Positions 51,155 to 60,585 of a DNA stretch of 64,000 bases are shown here, piece by piece. The stretch is from Chloroflexota bacterium (GTDB lineage: Bacteria > Chloroflexota > Anaerolineae > Anaerolineales > Anaerolineaceae). How positions within the stretch are numbered: the first letter of the stretch is position 1; each line of letters starts with the position of its first letter. The translations under genes and the position numbers were made by a program. The stretch covers positions 1 through 64,000 of the forward strand of contig JAEYTI010000365.1 in NCBI GenBank assembly GCA_023434145.1, given 5' to 3'. The notes beneath the pieces were generated by a model, which worked only from the letters and a program-made list of their open reading frames with translations, was not told the origin of the DNA and did not search any database.

Positions 51155-51726
51155 CACCACACTCCGGGCAGCAGGCGGAAACGCACCTGCGCGGCATAAA
51201 GCGGATACCCGCTAATCATCTGCTCCTCGCGCAGGATGCGCAGCACCTGGATCAGCGCCAGGCATCCCGTGAGGATAAGCGCAAGCACCTGGTCTGGCGC
51301 TCCGGCGACCAGCGCCCCCCGCAGGAGCAGCTCGCCCAGATACATGGGGTGGCGCACCAGCCGGTAGGGGCCGCTCGTAACCAGTCCCCGGTCTGCCGGA
51401 GCGATGCCAAAACGCCCGCCGAGGGTCAGCAGCGACCAGAGAATCAAGAGATAACCGGCGAGCGCCGAGAGCGTGAGGAGAAGGCCTGGCGCTTCAGGGA
51501 GCGGCGAGGCAGTCGGCAGCACCGCGGCCATCAGTCCGAAAATGAGCCCCTTGCGATCGTAGCGCACGGTCGGGTAGCGGCGTAGGTACAGGATGGACAG
51601 AAGCCCATTGTGCAGCGCCACTAGATAGGCCAGCACGGTCGGGTGCTGCCAGGCGGCCAGGCCCGAGAGGCCGGCGGCGACCCCAAAGAATAGAAAACCG
51701 AGACGATTTCGCCAATTCCTGTTCAT
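51154..51726 (-). CDS. Isoprenylcysteine/phospholipid methyltransferase-like membrane protein
   Basis: A 190-residue membrane protein with four or five helices. The C-terminal half has the ICMT/PEMT signature: GLVTSGPYRLVRHPMYLGELL (SAM-binding RHPxY) and ILREEQMISGYPLYAAQVRFRLLPG (the EE and YxxY). These enzymes methylate carboxyl or amino groups of lipids or prenylated proteins in the membrane. It is inserted between tadC and tadV with overlaps of one base on both sides, so it is part of the pilus operon. Bacterial type IV prepilin peptidases often N-methylate pilins; TadV lacks that domain, so a pilin-modifying role is possible. Confidence 0.78.
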   Translation of the reverse strand: MNRNWRNRLGFLFFGVAAGLSGLAAWQHPTVLAYLVALHNGLLSILYLRRYPTVRYDRKGLIFGLMAAVLPTASPLPEAPGLLLTLSALAGYLLILWSLLTLGGRFGIAPADRGLVTSGPYRLVRHPMYLGELLLRGALVAGAPDQVLALILTGCLALIQVLRILREEQMISGYPLYAAQVRFRLLPGVW

Positions 51727-52586
51727 CAAAACATACCCGCCACAACCGGATAGCCCACCACGACCAGCAGGATGACCAGGTAGGGCAAGAAGTAGAAGAA
51801 GACCATCGGCAGCACCAGTTCCGAGCCAACCTTTTCCGCGCGCTGGTCGGCCTGGCCGATGTAATCGGCAGCGATCGCGCTGGCCAGTTGTGCCATCAGC
51901 TCCTGCTGGTTGGCTCCGCGGCGGATGAACTCGAGCTGCACCGCCATCGAGACCAGTTCTGGCAGGAGCGAACGGCGTGCTTCTTCCTGCATCACCGGAA
52001 CAAGCGTCCTGCCCTGGCTCATCTGGATGACCTGGATCATCCAGCGCCCGACCAGCGAAGTCTCTTTGGCCGAGCGCACCAACGCCTCTTCGAGCTTGAC
52101 GCCGGCAGCCATCTGGGCGGAAACCAGCTGGACGAACTCCGGCAGCTGGGATTGGAACGACCGCTGGGTCTTGCGCGCGGCAGCGCTTACATTCATGGCC
52201 GGGACTTGCCAGCCGAAAAAGGCGCAAAAAGCGCCCAGGAGCGGTGTGTCAAACACGATCAGGCCACCGACCCCGGCTGCGACCGCCGCGACCAGACGCA
52301 GGGCGATCAGCTGCGTGCCGGTCCAGCCACCCCACTTGTTACCCATCTGCGCCCAATACAGGTCCGCCTGCACCTTGCGCAAGAAACCGGCCGGGGTCCA
52401 TTTCGCAACCGGCTTTTCCAGCGGCTGGAGCGATCGCCGCAGCCCAGACAGCTCCGCATCCGCCGGCCGGTCCAACCGTTCCAGCACAGAGGTTGCCCGG
52501 TGTGGCGAAAGGGAAGGCACGAACTCGACCGTCAACACAATCACGAGCGCCCCAACCAGGATCCCGAGAATGGTAATGATCGTCAT
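51726..52586 (-). CDS. tadC: TadC-like inner-membrane platform protein
   Basis: A 286-residue protein with an N-terminal helix, a central soluble T2SSF segment (QLPEFVQLVSAQMAAGVKLEEAL, followed by EEARRSLLPELVSM and GANQQELMAQLASAI) and hydrophobic stretches at both ends. The T2SSF fold is the membrane platform of type II/IV secretion machines. It overlaps tadB by 4 bases (ATGA). Together they form the Tad pilus base. Confidence 0.88.
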   Translation of the reverse strand: MTIITILGILVGALVIVLTVEFVPSLSPHRATSVLERLDRPADAELSGLRRSLQPLEKPVAKWTPAGFLRKVQADLYWAQMGNKWGGWTGTQLIALRLVAAVAAGVGGLIVFDTPLLGAFCAFFGWQVPAMNVSAAARKTQRSFQSQLPEFVQLVSAQMAAGVKLEEALVRSAKETSLVGRWMIQVIQMSQGRTLVPVMQEEARRSLLPELVSMAVQLEFIRRGANQQELMAQLASAIAADYIGQADQRAEKVGSELVLPMVFFYFLPYLVILLVVVGYPVVAGMF

Positions 52587-53467
52587 ACGGCCTCCATGAT
52601 CATCGAGCGCATCACGCTGTAGCCCAGGGCCATGCTACCCATGCCCACCGCGATAGCGATCTGCACCGGGAAGGCGGAGAGCGAGCCCTGGATGGTGGGA
52701 TCCTGCCCGAGGTAGGCCAAAATCAGGGCCAGGACGCCTGGAATCACTTTGGCGGAAACCATTGCATCCCCGGCTTTGGCCTGTGAGCGGTTACGCGCCA
52801 CCAGGATTTGCTGCGTTTTTTGCGCAATGGAGGAAAGCACCCGGGCGTACGCCCCGCCACCGGCTTGCAGATAGCCCTCTAGCAGGTAAGCCAGGTTGGC
52901 CAGCGAGGTGGAAGGTGAGCGCGCAGCAAGGGAAACAAGCGCTTCCTCACGGTTTTTGTTGCGCATCTCAGCGGCGGTGAGGAGCAGCTCCGGGGTCAAA
53001 GGGTTGGCGCCTTCCACTGCGAGCGAATTCCCCACCTCTTCCAGCACATCCGGGACCGCGCCGCCGGCCAAGAGGCCTGCCGTGATGCGCCCGATGGCCA
53101 GTGGCAGCAGCTTGTCGATGGCCTGCCCGCGGCTTTTGACCTTATCGTCCAGCCAGGCGGAAGGCACATAGAACACCAGCGCCCCGGCCGCGATGGCCGG
53201 CAACCCGGGCAGGAGGGCCCAGGTGATCACCGCGGTTACCGCAGCCCCAGCCACACACAGCAGGCTGAAGGTGATGGGTTGCAGGCGAATTCCGGCTGCC
53301 AGGAGTTTGTATTCCAGCGAGTTTGCCGGCAGCTGGCTCAAACTTTGCGCTGCCTCAGGCGTATACAGGTCACCAATCCGCCGTTTCTCGCGTTCGAAGG
53401 GCAAGCGGTCGGGGGCAAATAGGAGAAAGATTAGTAGCGCGGCGAGGAAGCCGATGATAAAAACCAT
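52583..53467 (-). CDS. tadB: TadB-like inner-membrane platform protein
   Basis: A 294-residue T2SSF protein behind AAGGAGCTTCT. An N-terminal membrane helix (IIGFLAALLIFLLFAP), two hydrophobic helices in the middle (LCVAGAAVTAVITWALLPGLPAIAAGALVFYVP), the T2SSF core (ALPLAIGRITAGLLAGGAVPDVLEEV is its start), and a final helix pair. It works with TadC and the TadA ATPase. It is coupled to tadC by a 4-base overlap. Confidence 0.88.
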   Translation of the reverse strand: MVFIIGFLAALLIFLLFAPDRLPFEREKRRIGDLYTPEAAQSLSQLPANSLEYKLLAAGIRLQPITFSLLCVAGAAVTAVITWALLPGLPAIAAGALVFYVPSAWLDDKVKSRGQAIDKLLPLAIGRITAGLLAGGAVPDVLEEVGNSLAVEGANPLTPELLLTAAEMRNKNREEALVSLAARSPSTSLANLAYLLEGYLQAGGGAYARVLSSIAQKTQQILVARNRSQAKAGDAMVSAKVIPGVLALILAYLGQDPTIQGSLSAFPVQIAIAVGMGSMALGYSVMRSMIMEAV

Positions 53468-53479
53468 AGAAGCTCCTTG

Positions 53480-54763
53480 TTAATGGGTCTGGTACGGCTG
53501 GACGGCTTCCCAGCGCGGTTCGGCTGTGTCTTCGCGGAAGCGGTACAGCGGGCGGAAAGTGACCTGATCGCCTTCAGCCTCACCCACCTGGTTGATGGCC
53601 ACAATCCGGCGGGTTTCCCGGCGGATGCCGATCTGCACCAGGAGATCGATTGAGGCGGCGATCATCTGGCAGGCTTCTTCGCGGCCGATGTGCTGGTCGG
53701 TGCCTAGGATCGTAGCCATGCGCTGCACCGCCTCTCGCGGGCTGTCGGCATGGAAGGTGCACGCGCCCGAGTGGCCGGTCATCATGGCCCGGAAGAGGGC
53801 CATGGCCGCCTGCCCGTCGCGCACCTCGCCGACGATCAGATAGTCGGGCGACATGCGCAGCGCATCATCCACACCGTTGGCCAGCGTGTACGGCTGGACT
53901 TCCGTCCCGCGTGCCTGCGGCCGCGCTTCCACGGTCTGCACGGTCGTCCGGTCGATCCAGATTTCCTCTGGGTCTTCGATCTTGACAATGCGCCAGGGGA
54001 GGGGCAGGAAGTTGCACAGCGCCGAGAGCAGGGTGGTCTTGCCCGTGCGCGTACCGCCGCAGATCAGGATGCGCGCCCCTGACTGAACCGCCGCTTGCAG
54101 GGTCTCCAGCATCGCCTGATCAAGCACGCCGCGTTCCAGAATCCACTCCGGGCGCACCGGCTTTTGCTCATACAAGCGAATATTGATGACCGGATTGCGC
54201 CCGGGTGGGGCGATCACCGGATGGAGCGCCTTGATCCGCCCGCCGCCGGGGTTGGCCGGGGTGGCGGGCAGGCGCGCGTTGACGGAGGGGTTGACCTCAT
54301 TCAGGTTCTTGTTCTGCGGTCCCAGCAAGCGGTCCAGCACGCGCCAGATCTCATCCGGCTCTGGGCGCAAGGGGATCGTTTCCCAGCGCACGCTGCCTTT
54401 TTTCATCACCTGCAGCAGACCCGAGGAATACAGCGCCAGCTCGGAGAGGTCCGTGCGCGCCGGAGGCAGGAGCAAATCGAGAAAGCCCAAGCCCGTCAGT
54501 CGCCGTACCAGTTCGTTTGCCAGCTCGTTTTCTTCCGCCTGGCTGGCCGGCAAACTGCGCCGGCGCAGGCCCGTTGAGACCAGGGCGGCGATGCGTTCGC
54601 GGATCTGCGCTCGTTGCGCCTCGGATGGTCCCTGCAGCACCGCCGCAGGGAACTCGCGGTTGATCTGGTCGATAACTTCGTTGATCACGCCTTCGCGTTC
54701 TTTGGAGTCGAGGGCGCGCTGTTCGCTGGCGCTGGTATCGTAAAAGCTAAGAATATTGGACAT
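53480..54763 (-). CDS. tadA: TadA/CpaF secretion ATPase
   Basis: A 427-residue protein. Walker A GGTRTGKTT (residues 236-244), the Asp box IVKIEDPEEIW (about 259-269), Walker B YLIVGEVRDGQAAMALFRAMMTGHSG (about 310-335) and the His box ACTFHADSPREAVQR follow the order of VirB11/CpaF ATPases. TadA powers both extension and retraction of Tad pili. The gene is directly behind tadZ (9 bases) and before tadB (12 bases). Confidence 0.94.
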   Translation of the reverse strand: MSNILSFYDTSASEQRALDSKEREGVINEVIDQINREFPAAVLQGPSEAQRAQIRERIAALVSTGLRRRSLPASQAEENELANELVRRLTGLGFLDLLLPPARTDLSELALYSSGLLQVMKKGSVRWETIPLRPEPDEIWRVLDRLLGPQNKNLNEVNPSVNARLPATPANPGGGRIKALHPVIAPPGRNPVINIRLYEQKPVRPEWILERGVLDQAMLETLQAAVQSGARILICGGTRTGKTTLLSALCNFLPLPWRIVKIEDPEEIWIDRTTVQTVEARPQARGTEVQPYTLANGVDDALRMSPDYLIVGEVRDGQAAMALFRAMMTGHSGACTFHADSPREAVQRMATILGTDQHIGREEACQMIAASIDLLVQIGIRRETRRIVAINQVGEAEGDQVTFRPLYRFREDTAEPRWEAVQPYQTH

Positions 54764-54772
54764 AGGACGCTC

Positions 54773-56050
54773 CTAACGAAACAGGCGAAAGACGCCTTTC
54801 TTTTCCCGGTTGCTCACCTCAGGCTCCATGCCCGGATAGAGGTGCTTGTAAATGCTGCGGATGCCTTGAGCGAAATCGTCCAAAGCGGCGGACGGCGGGT
54901 TGCCCTGGTCTTGCTTGAGGGGCAGCTCGTCTACGCGCGGGATTATGGCTGCCACTGGCGGGGTCCAGCCGTCAAACTCTTTGCCCAGCGCGTCGAGAAA
55001 GGCGCGCGGGGTCATCGGCGCATGGTCGTGCACCTGGTTCAGCACCAGGAAGATGGCTTCACGCGGGATGCGGTGTTCGGCGCTCATCTGTTCGAGGAGC
55101 AGCTGCAGGGTATGACGCGTGCCGGCGACGTCTGCAAGAGTTGGCCGGGTCACCACAACCGCCGTATTGGCCGCGGTGATGCCCTCCAGCGTCCATGGCT
55201 GCTCACCGGGCGGCAGGTCCAGCAGCACTGCCGCGTAGTTACGCGTCCAGGTGGCCGAAAGCAGCCCGTGCAGACCGGATGGTTTGTCCCCGGTACTTTG
55301 CACTGCCAGTGCGTATTCGACGGAATTGGCCGGCGCGGTGATCACATCCAGCTTTTCATACTTCTGGATGGCGGCGTTGAAGCCATCCACCGGGCGGCGG
55401 ATAAACTCCATGGCGCTCGGGACATAGCGCAGATCCAGGTGCAGCGTGGCAGCCGGCGGCAGGTCGCAGCTGAGGAGCAGCGTCTGCAGGTTATTGCGCA
55501 CGGCCAGCTCATACCCCAGGGCTTCCGCAATCGTGGAGCGGCCGGTCCCGCCTTTCGCGGACAGGAAGGCGATCACCCGCGTGCCGGTTGCGACGGACCG
55601 CGCCCGGGATGGCTCGCTATAGGCCTGGCGTAGCGGGGTTGCGGCAACCCGCCGGGCGCGCTCGTTGTTGACCGCCAGCCACCCGGCCTCGACCACTTCT
55701 TGCCAGCGCACCTGCGGCAGCGTGTAAACATGCCGCACGGTGGAAACCTTACTGAGCAGGCCATAGGCGTGGTTGTACTCCGGGGGTAAGATGGCCAGCG
55801 CTACCCCGTGCCACTTTTGCAGCGCGGACAAGAGGTCCACCAGTGCTTCGCCGGATGGAGCAATCGCGGCATTCACCACCAGCAGGTCCGGCTGCAGCAT
55901 TTCCAGGTTTTTGGTCAGATCCTCCCAACTGTACACATTCGTGCTCAAGCGGAAGCGGCCGTCCCCGAAAAAAGGGCCCAGCATGACATCGTGTAGGAAT
56001 GCTGAATTTTGGGCTGCCAGCATCACAGATACTTTGAGTTCCTCGGCCAT
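54773..56050 (-). CDS. tadZ: TadZ/CpaE-like ParA-type ATPase
   Basis: A 425-residue protein. Residues ~1-130 are a receiver-like domain (LQPDLLVVNAAIAPSGEALVDLL) without obvious phospho-Asp context. The ParA-type ATPase follows, with deviant Walker A KGGTGRST (166-173, Arg in place of the usual Lys) and LSCDLPPAATLHLDL, the Asp site. VLLDLPPGEQPWTLEGI is a further family motif. TadZ localises the Tad machine to the cell pole. The C-terminal end (EKKGVFRLFR) is basic, like a membrane-targeting tail. Confidence 0.88.
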   Translation of the reverse strand: MAEELKVSVMLAAQNSAFLHDVMLGPFFGDGRFRLSTNVYSWEDLTKNLEMLQPDLLVVNAAIAPSGEALVDLLSALQKWHGVALAILPPEYNHAYGLLSKVSTVRHVYTLPQVRWQEVVEAGWLAVNNERARRVAATPLRQAYSEPSRARSVATGTRVIAFLSAKGGTGRSTIAEALGYELAVRNNLQTLLLSCDLPPAATLHLDLRYVPSAMEFIRRPVDGFNAAIQKYEKLDVITAPANSVEYALAVQSTGDKPSGLHGLLSATWTRNYAAVLLDLPPGEQPWTLEGITAANTAVVVTRPTLADVAGTRHTLQLLLEQMSAEHRIPREAIFLVLNQVHDHAPMTPRAFLDALGKEFDGWTPPVAAIIPRVDELPLKQDQGNPPSAALDDFAQGIRSIYKHLYPGMEPEVSNREKKGVFRLFR

Positions 56051-56059
56051 CCCCGGCTC

Positions 56060-56983
56060 CTAAGGCTGCGGTGTAGCAGCGGGTTGCGCAGCAGCGCCGT
56101 CTTCCTGCAGCGACTGGTAGAAAGCGCCCAGGTTGAGGGTATGGACATCCGCCGGTAGCGTCAGGCCTGCTGCCGGTTCCATTGCCAGGGTCAGTGCGCC
56201 GTATTTGTCCAGCGCCGCGATCAAGGTGGCTGCGTTGAGGGATACTCCGGGCAGCACCTCGACGGTCTGGGTGGGTACGTCCAGGACAATGACGCTGCCT
56301 GACTGGCTGGCCGAGGTCGTCCGGGCGGAAGAAAACATTTGCTCCTCGCTCGCGCCGGCCGGCACTTCTTGGTAGCGAAAGCCCTGCGGGACCATCAGTA
56401 CCTTGATCCCGGTCAAGGCCAGGCGCGCCAGCGGCGCTTGCGGCGGGCGAACGGTGGGGGTTGGGCTGGGTTCGGGAGTAGGCGCGGTTGGATCCATGGG
56501 GCCTGCAGGTTCTGGGATTTCGATCGAGACCGGCTCGAGCATGTTGACGTCACGCAGAATATCCGGCGAGAGCATGCCGATTACCGTCACGGTCTGCCCG
56601 GGGCGCAAGAGCCCCGCCACGCCGCTCGAAAGATCCACTTTCACTGCCAGGGCCACGTGCCCTTCAGCGAGTTCGGCCGGAATGCCGGCCTGGGCCGTGT
56701 CGCCCAGGATGGAAGCGGTGACGATATCGCCTGGCGCGCGGCCGACCGCGACCATCTTGCCGGCCACCTGTTCCGCCTGGGCGAAGGCGTCTTTCGGCCG
56801 GGCCTGGGCTGGCACGGTTTTTACTTCGACCAGGTCAGCGGTGAGCACGGTACCAGGGGCAATGACCACCTTTGCCACCACGACCGGCACCGGGCGGATG
56901 ATGCCGTTGAGTAAAACGATGGTCAGCAGGCCAATCAGCACGGCCAGGACGATAGGGACAACGGGCGAGCGTTTCTTGAACAT
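56060..56983 (-). CDS. cpaB: CpaB/RcpC-like Tad assembly protein
   Basis: A 307-residue protein with an N-terminal membrane helix (VVPIVLAVLIGLLTIVLLNGI), then the SAF domain (VVVAKVVIAPGTVLTADLVEVKTVP to RAPGDIVTASIL), as in CpaB/RcpC. A Pro/Thr-rich linker with PTPEPSPTP separates it from a second beta domain (RLALTGIKVLMVPQG, SGSVIVLDVPTQ). CpaB interacts with the outer secretin; no secretin gene is in this window, as expected if the host has a single membrane. The gap to the upstream ATPase is only 7 bases. Confidence 0.85.
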   Translation of the reverse strand: MFKKRSPVVPIVLAVLIGLLTIVLLNGIIRPVPVVVAKVVIAPGTVLTADLVEVKTVPAQARPKDAFAQAEQVAGKMVAVGRAPGDIVTASILGDTAQAGIPAELAEGHVALAVKVDLSSGVAGLLRPGQTVTVIGMLSPDILRDVNMLEPVSIEIPEPAGPMDPTAPTPEPSPTPTVRPPQAPLARLALTGIKVLMVPQGFRYQEVPAGASEEQMFSSARTTSASQSGSVIVLDVPTQTVEVLPGVSLNAATLIAALDKYGALTLAMEPAAGLTLPADVHTLNLGAFYQSLQEDGAAAQPAATPQP

Positions 56984-56990
56984 AGTTGCG

Positions 56991-59900
56991 TTAACCTCCA
57001 GTGGAAGATAGAGACAGCCGCGCCAATATTTCGCCGTCAGACGGCTCGCGGCTGCGGATGATGAGGGGATGAACCAGCATGGGCTCCATGTCAGCCACCT
57101 CGGTCGAGTAGCCGAGCTTCACCACAGCGTACTCGCGCGGGATGCGGGCCAGGTAGCGCTTGTATTCGGTGTTGACGATGCCCTTTTCGCTACGCCCGAT
57201 GTGCGCCAGCACCAGGTCGCGGTCCTTGGGGTTTTTGGTCTGGTAGATGAACAGGTTGCCGCACGAGGAGAGGAGGCCGTCGGGGGTTTCCGAGACCGTC
57301 TGCACCAGGATGTGTGAGAGCACGCGGTACTTGCGCCCGTCGCGGAACTGGTTGAGGATCGTCTCCGACACCTGGCTTTTGCCAGCCGTCGAACCACCCT
57401 GGTCTGAGGCTGCGCCACCCGAAACGCCCGAGATGATCTTATTCGCCTCTTCAAAGAAGATCTGCATGGGTGGAAAGCTGCGACCATCCAATGATTCGCG
57501 CCGGCGCTTGACCGCATCGAGATACAGGATCGAGTCGAGCAGCGAGAACAGGGCCGCTTTGGCGTACTCGTCCATCTCCGCGCCGCCCTCGATGACCGTG
57601 ATGCCCCAACGCTCTTCATCCTCCGGCCCGTTGAGCCCCAGATCCTCAATGGCGATGGTGTCCTCACCCGGCCCATACATGGCCTGCATCTCGCCCTCTG
57701 CCAGCGGGTCGATGCGCAGCAGCACCCCTTGCAGCGACGTGCGGCTGGAGAGGTCTTTTTCATGCTTCTTGAGCAGCTGGCGCAGTTGCTTTACCCAAGC
57801 CACGAGCGAACAGGAGCGGCTGCGGAAGATGTAGAGGGCCTGCTTTTCTAGCTCGGTGAGCAGCGAGAGTGAGCTGCCCAGAACACTCCGCTGGTTCAGT
57901 CCCTGTTCCATGCGCGCCCGGTTGATGGCCTCTTCCTCTTTTACACTGCGCACGAAGCGGTAGGCGCTGCGCAGTGTGCAGAGATCACGGATATAGCGCT
58001 GCCGGCGGGTTTCGCGTTCGTCATCCGCATCATCCTTCTTGCCACGCGGGAAATCGGGGATCTCACTCTCCTCGAACAGCTCTTCGCCTTCCGGGATGAC
58101 CAGCACACCGGCATTTTTGTAAATCGTGGTCAGCGCCTCGCGCATAAAACCCAGCTGCCGCGCGCCCATCCTCCCGGCGTTGGCAAACATCTCGACCACC
58201 AGGTTGCGGTAGGCCACCGGCCGGATGCGCCGGGGCACCTGCAGCGGGTTCCAGCGGATGGGCCGCACCGCGCCGGGGTAGAGCTGGCGGATATCCACCC
58301 GGCCCGCCAGCCCTGGCCAGTTCAAGGCTTTGCGCCAGCCCTGGCCAAAGTCCAGCACGATCGTGCGGTAGTGCCAGCGCAACGTGGTTTCGTAGGCCAG
58401 CCGCTCGGCTGAAACGGTCTTGCCAAAGCCGGTGTCACCGACAAAGGCCGTGTGGAAGTGCCGCTCGGGCGTTAGTTTCAACTGCGCGCCGGTCAGCTCG
58501 CCGGTCTCCACGCTCCACAGGTGGCCGAGCACCACATCCCCCGGCATTTCCGGTACGTAGGCAAACTCGGGCGTGGATTCCTGTACCGTGAGGGCCGTGC
58601 CCTGCTCGAACATGCCTGGCGCGGTATAGGCCGCGGTTTGCAGCATGGTCAGCAGGGTCGAGTCGGCATAGCCGGAAAGCACCTCCGGGACGCTTTCCAC
58701 GCGGGTGGAGGGCGTAAAGGTGCGCGCGTGCAGATGAATATAGGCCTCCTCTGCCTGGGTCAGGTCGCGTGTCTGCACGCCGGTGATGACATCTTCGGTG
58801 CCGTGAAAGGCCTCCGGGATCAGGCCCATCAGCGCCCGCTTACCGTCCGCGCTGCGCGAGAGGGCGTAAACGTCCGTGTAATACGCGCCTTCTTTCGACG
58901 CAGTCAGGAGCAGCTGTTGCTGCATGCGCAGGAGGTGCGTGACCAGCAGGACCGGATCGTTCTGCCACTGGTAGGAATTAGAGATCGAAAAGGACGGCGC
59001 AACACCGACCGATAACCCGGCCGAAACCCCATGCCCCAGCATCTGGCTGGCCGTCTGGTTCTGCATGCGGCTGTCAGCCTGGGACGTGGTAGCTGACTGC
59101 GAGTTGGTGACGGATTGGCTGGTGGTGTCAGCGGTCGAGTTGGTAATCGACCCAGACGTACCCCAGGATTCGCTTCGGGAATGCGTGACCGATGCGCTGC
59201 TGGTGGCTGCAGTTGAGTTGGTCTGGGCGTGCGAGGTGGTATCCGCCTGCCCGTTGGTTTCGGCGTGGCTGGTAGTATCGGAGGACATCGAGGAACTGGC
59301 ATAGCCGTCCGCCGAACCCCAGCCGACACTGGCACCAATCGACCCGTCTGCAATCACCACGCCGCCCTTAAGCCCGCCGTTCAAGCCCCAATTAAAGCTG
59401 TCCACGTGGGATGAAGAGGAAGAGGATCCTTCTGTATGGGAAGAGCCATCCGTGACGGAGTGGCTTTCCGTGTGCGAGCTGCCCTCGGTCGTGGCTTGCC
59501 CAACTGTGTTCGCGGTTCCCGTGCTGACCGCTTCGCCTTCGCTGACGGTATGGGACCACCCATATGAGGAAGCGTGACCGGTGGTATGGGCAGAGCCTGT
59601 GCTGTTGGCCAGCCCGGTGGAATGCGCAGAGCCATCGGTATGCGAGCTGCCTTCACCCGTGCTGTAGCCCAGCCCTGTGTTTTGCGCGAGCGCCCCGGAG
59701 AGGATGGCCGGCAGGCTGATGCCAAAGCTGGCTGCGCGTGAGCCAGTCTGCCAGGCCGACCAGGCGGCGGTATGCTCGGCCAGGCCGGCCAGCATCTCGG
59801 TAATGGCCTCGATCCCCACCGGGCTGGTCAATACCAGGTACAGGAATTCTTCCTTGAGATCCGCCATACCCCGAAAGAGGATTTCATTCTGCTGCATGCT

Positions 59901-60548
59901 CAAAGGGGCACCCGCATGCCCTTCACCGGTCAGTGGATTGCGCAGGGCCGCGGAAGGATTGGACCGCGCCGCTTCCCGAGGGTCGGGATGGCCAACCGTC
60001 ACCAGGGTATGCTTCATTTCGCTAAAGGCGCTGAAGATCCACTGGCACAGGCGGGTATCGAGCGGGGAGACGCGGATCTGCCGGTATGCGCCGGCCAGCG
60101 CTGCCCGCAGCGCGGCCAGATGCTGGCGCGACTCCTCGACCGCCTGGTCGAGATTGGGCGAAAAGGTGGCGACGCCGTAGCACTGCAGGATGCCCACCGG
60201 CGGGTTGAAGATCCCGGCCACCAGGTAGATCAGATCCACTTGCGAGCCGTATAGCCCACGCAGTACTGTGCGCATCTTCTGCAGTAGTCCCGCATCCGCC
60301 CGCGCTTCGAGGGGCAGAAAGCGTAGCTGCAGCAGGCGCACCACCCGGTAGCCAGAGAAGCCGTATTCGCCCTCGCGCACCTCCAGCCGGTACCAGAAAT
60401 AGTCCAGCGCATCGCGATCCGGGCAAAAGGCAATCCCGCTGTCCAGGACGGATAAATCCTGGGGAATGCTGGTTCCCCCGCTCGGCCCCAGCCAGCGTGG
60501 GGCCAGCTCGTGGACAGTATGGATGGCGCGTTCAATCAAATCGGTCAT
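56991..60548 (-). CDS. VirB4/HerA-like ATPase with large Ser/Thr/His-rich insert
   Basis: A 1185-residue protein. Residues ~1-285 are an N-terminal domain without catalytic motif. Residues ~290-505 are a low-complexity insert of Gly, Ser, Thr, His, Asn and Ala, with units such as GSSHTDGSAHSTG, TSHAQTN and TTSQSVTN. The ATPase follows: Walker A GDTGFGKTV (about 700-708), and PMQIFFEEANKII (about 1020-1032) as Walker B. ATPases of the VirB4/TraC or FtsK-HerA group move proteins or DNA in conjugation. Its neighbours are a Tad machine and three membrane or secreted proteins, so it is the likely transfer motor of the element. The insert is unique and might be an assembly or phase-separating region. 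Confidence 0.82.
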   Translation of the reverse strand: MTDLIERAIHTVHELAPRWLGPSGGTSIPQDLSVLDSGIAFCPDRDALDYFWYRLEVREGEYGFSGYRVVRLLQLRFLPLEARADAGLLQKMRTVLRGLYGSQVDLIYLVAGIFNPPVGILQCYGVATFSPNLDQAVEESRQHLAALRAALAGAYRQIRVSPLDTRLCQWIFSAFSEMKHTLVTVGHPDPREAARSNPSAALRNPLTGEGHAGAPLSMQQNEILFRGMADLKEEFLYLVLTSPVGIEAITEMLAGLAEHTAAWSAWQTGSRAASFGISLPAILSGALAQNTGLGYSTGEGSSHTDGSAHSTGLANSTGSAHTTGHASSYGWSHTVSEGEAVSTGTANTVGQATTEGSSHTESHSVTDGSSHTEGSSSSSSHVDSFNWGLNGGLKGGVVIADGSIGASVGWGSADGYASSSMSSDTTSHAETNGQADTTSHAQTNSTAATSSASVTHSRSESWGTSGSITNSTADTTSQSVTNSQSATTSQADSRMQNQTASQMLGHGVSAGLSVGVAPSFSISNSYQWQNDPVLLVTHLLRMQQQLLLTASKEGAYYTDVYALSRSADGKRALMGLIPEAFHGTEDVITGVQTRDLTQAEEAYIHLHARTFTPSTRVESVPEVLSGYADSTLLTMLQTAAYTAPGMFEQGTALTVQESTPEFAYVPEMPGDVVLGHLWSVETGELTGAQLKLTPERHFHTAFVGDTGFGKTVSAERLAYETTLRWHYRTIVLDFGQGWRKALNWPGLAGRVDIRQLYPGAVRPIRWNPLQVPRRIRPVAYRNLVVEMFANAGRMGARQLGFMREALTTIYKNAGVLVIPEGEELFEESEIPDFPRGKKDDADDERETRRQRYIRDLCTLRSAYRFVRSVKEEEAINRARMEQGLNQRSVLGSSLSLLTELEKQALYIFRSRSCSLVAWVKQLRQLLKKHEKDLSSRTSLQGVLLRIDPLAEGEMQAMYGPGEDTIAIEDLGLNGPEDEERWGITVIEGGAEMDEYAKAALFSLLDSILYLDAVKRRRESLDGRSFPPMQIFFEEANKIISGVSGGAASDQGGSTAGKSQVSETILNQFRDGRKYRVLSHILVQTVSETPDGLLSSCGNLFIYQTKNPKDRDLVLAHIGRSEKGIVNTEYKRYLARIPREYAVVKLGYSTEVADMEPMLVHPLIIRSREPSDGEILARLSLSSTGG

Positions 60549-60585
60549 ACGGTTTTTACCCTCCGGTCAAGTGCTTGCCGCTTGG

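Noticed and set aside
51727..52227. N-terminal extension of the ICMT-like gene
   Set aside because: The extension is the wrong frame of tadC, Arg/Pro/Gly-rich; the real start is the ATG that overlaps the tadC stop.
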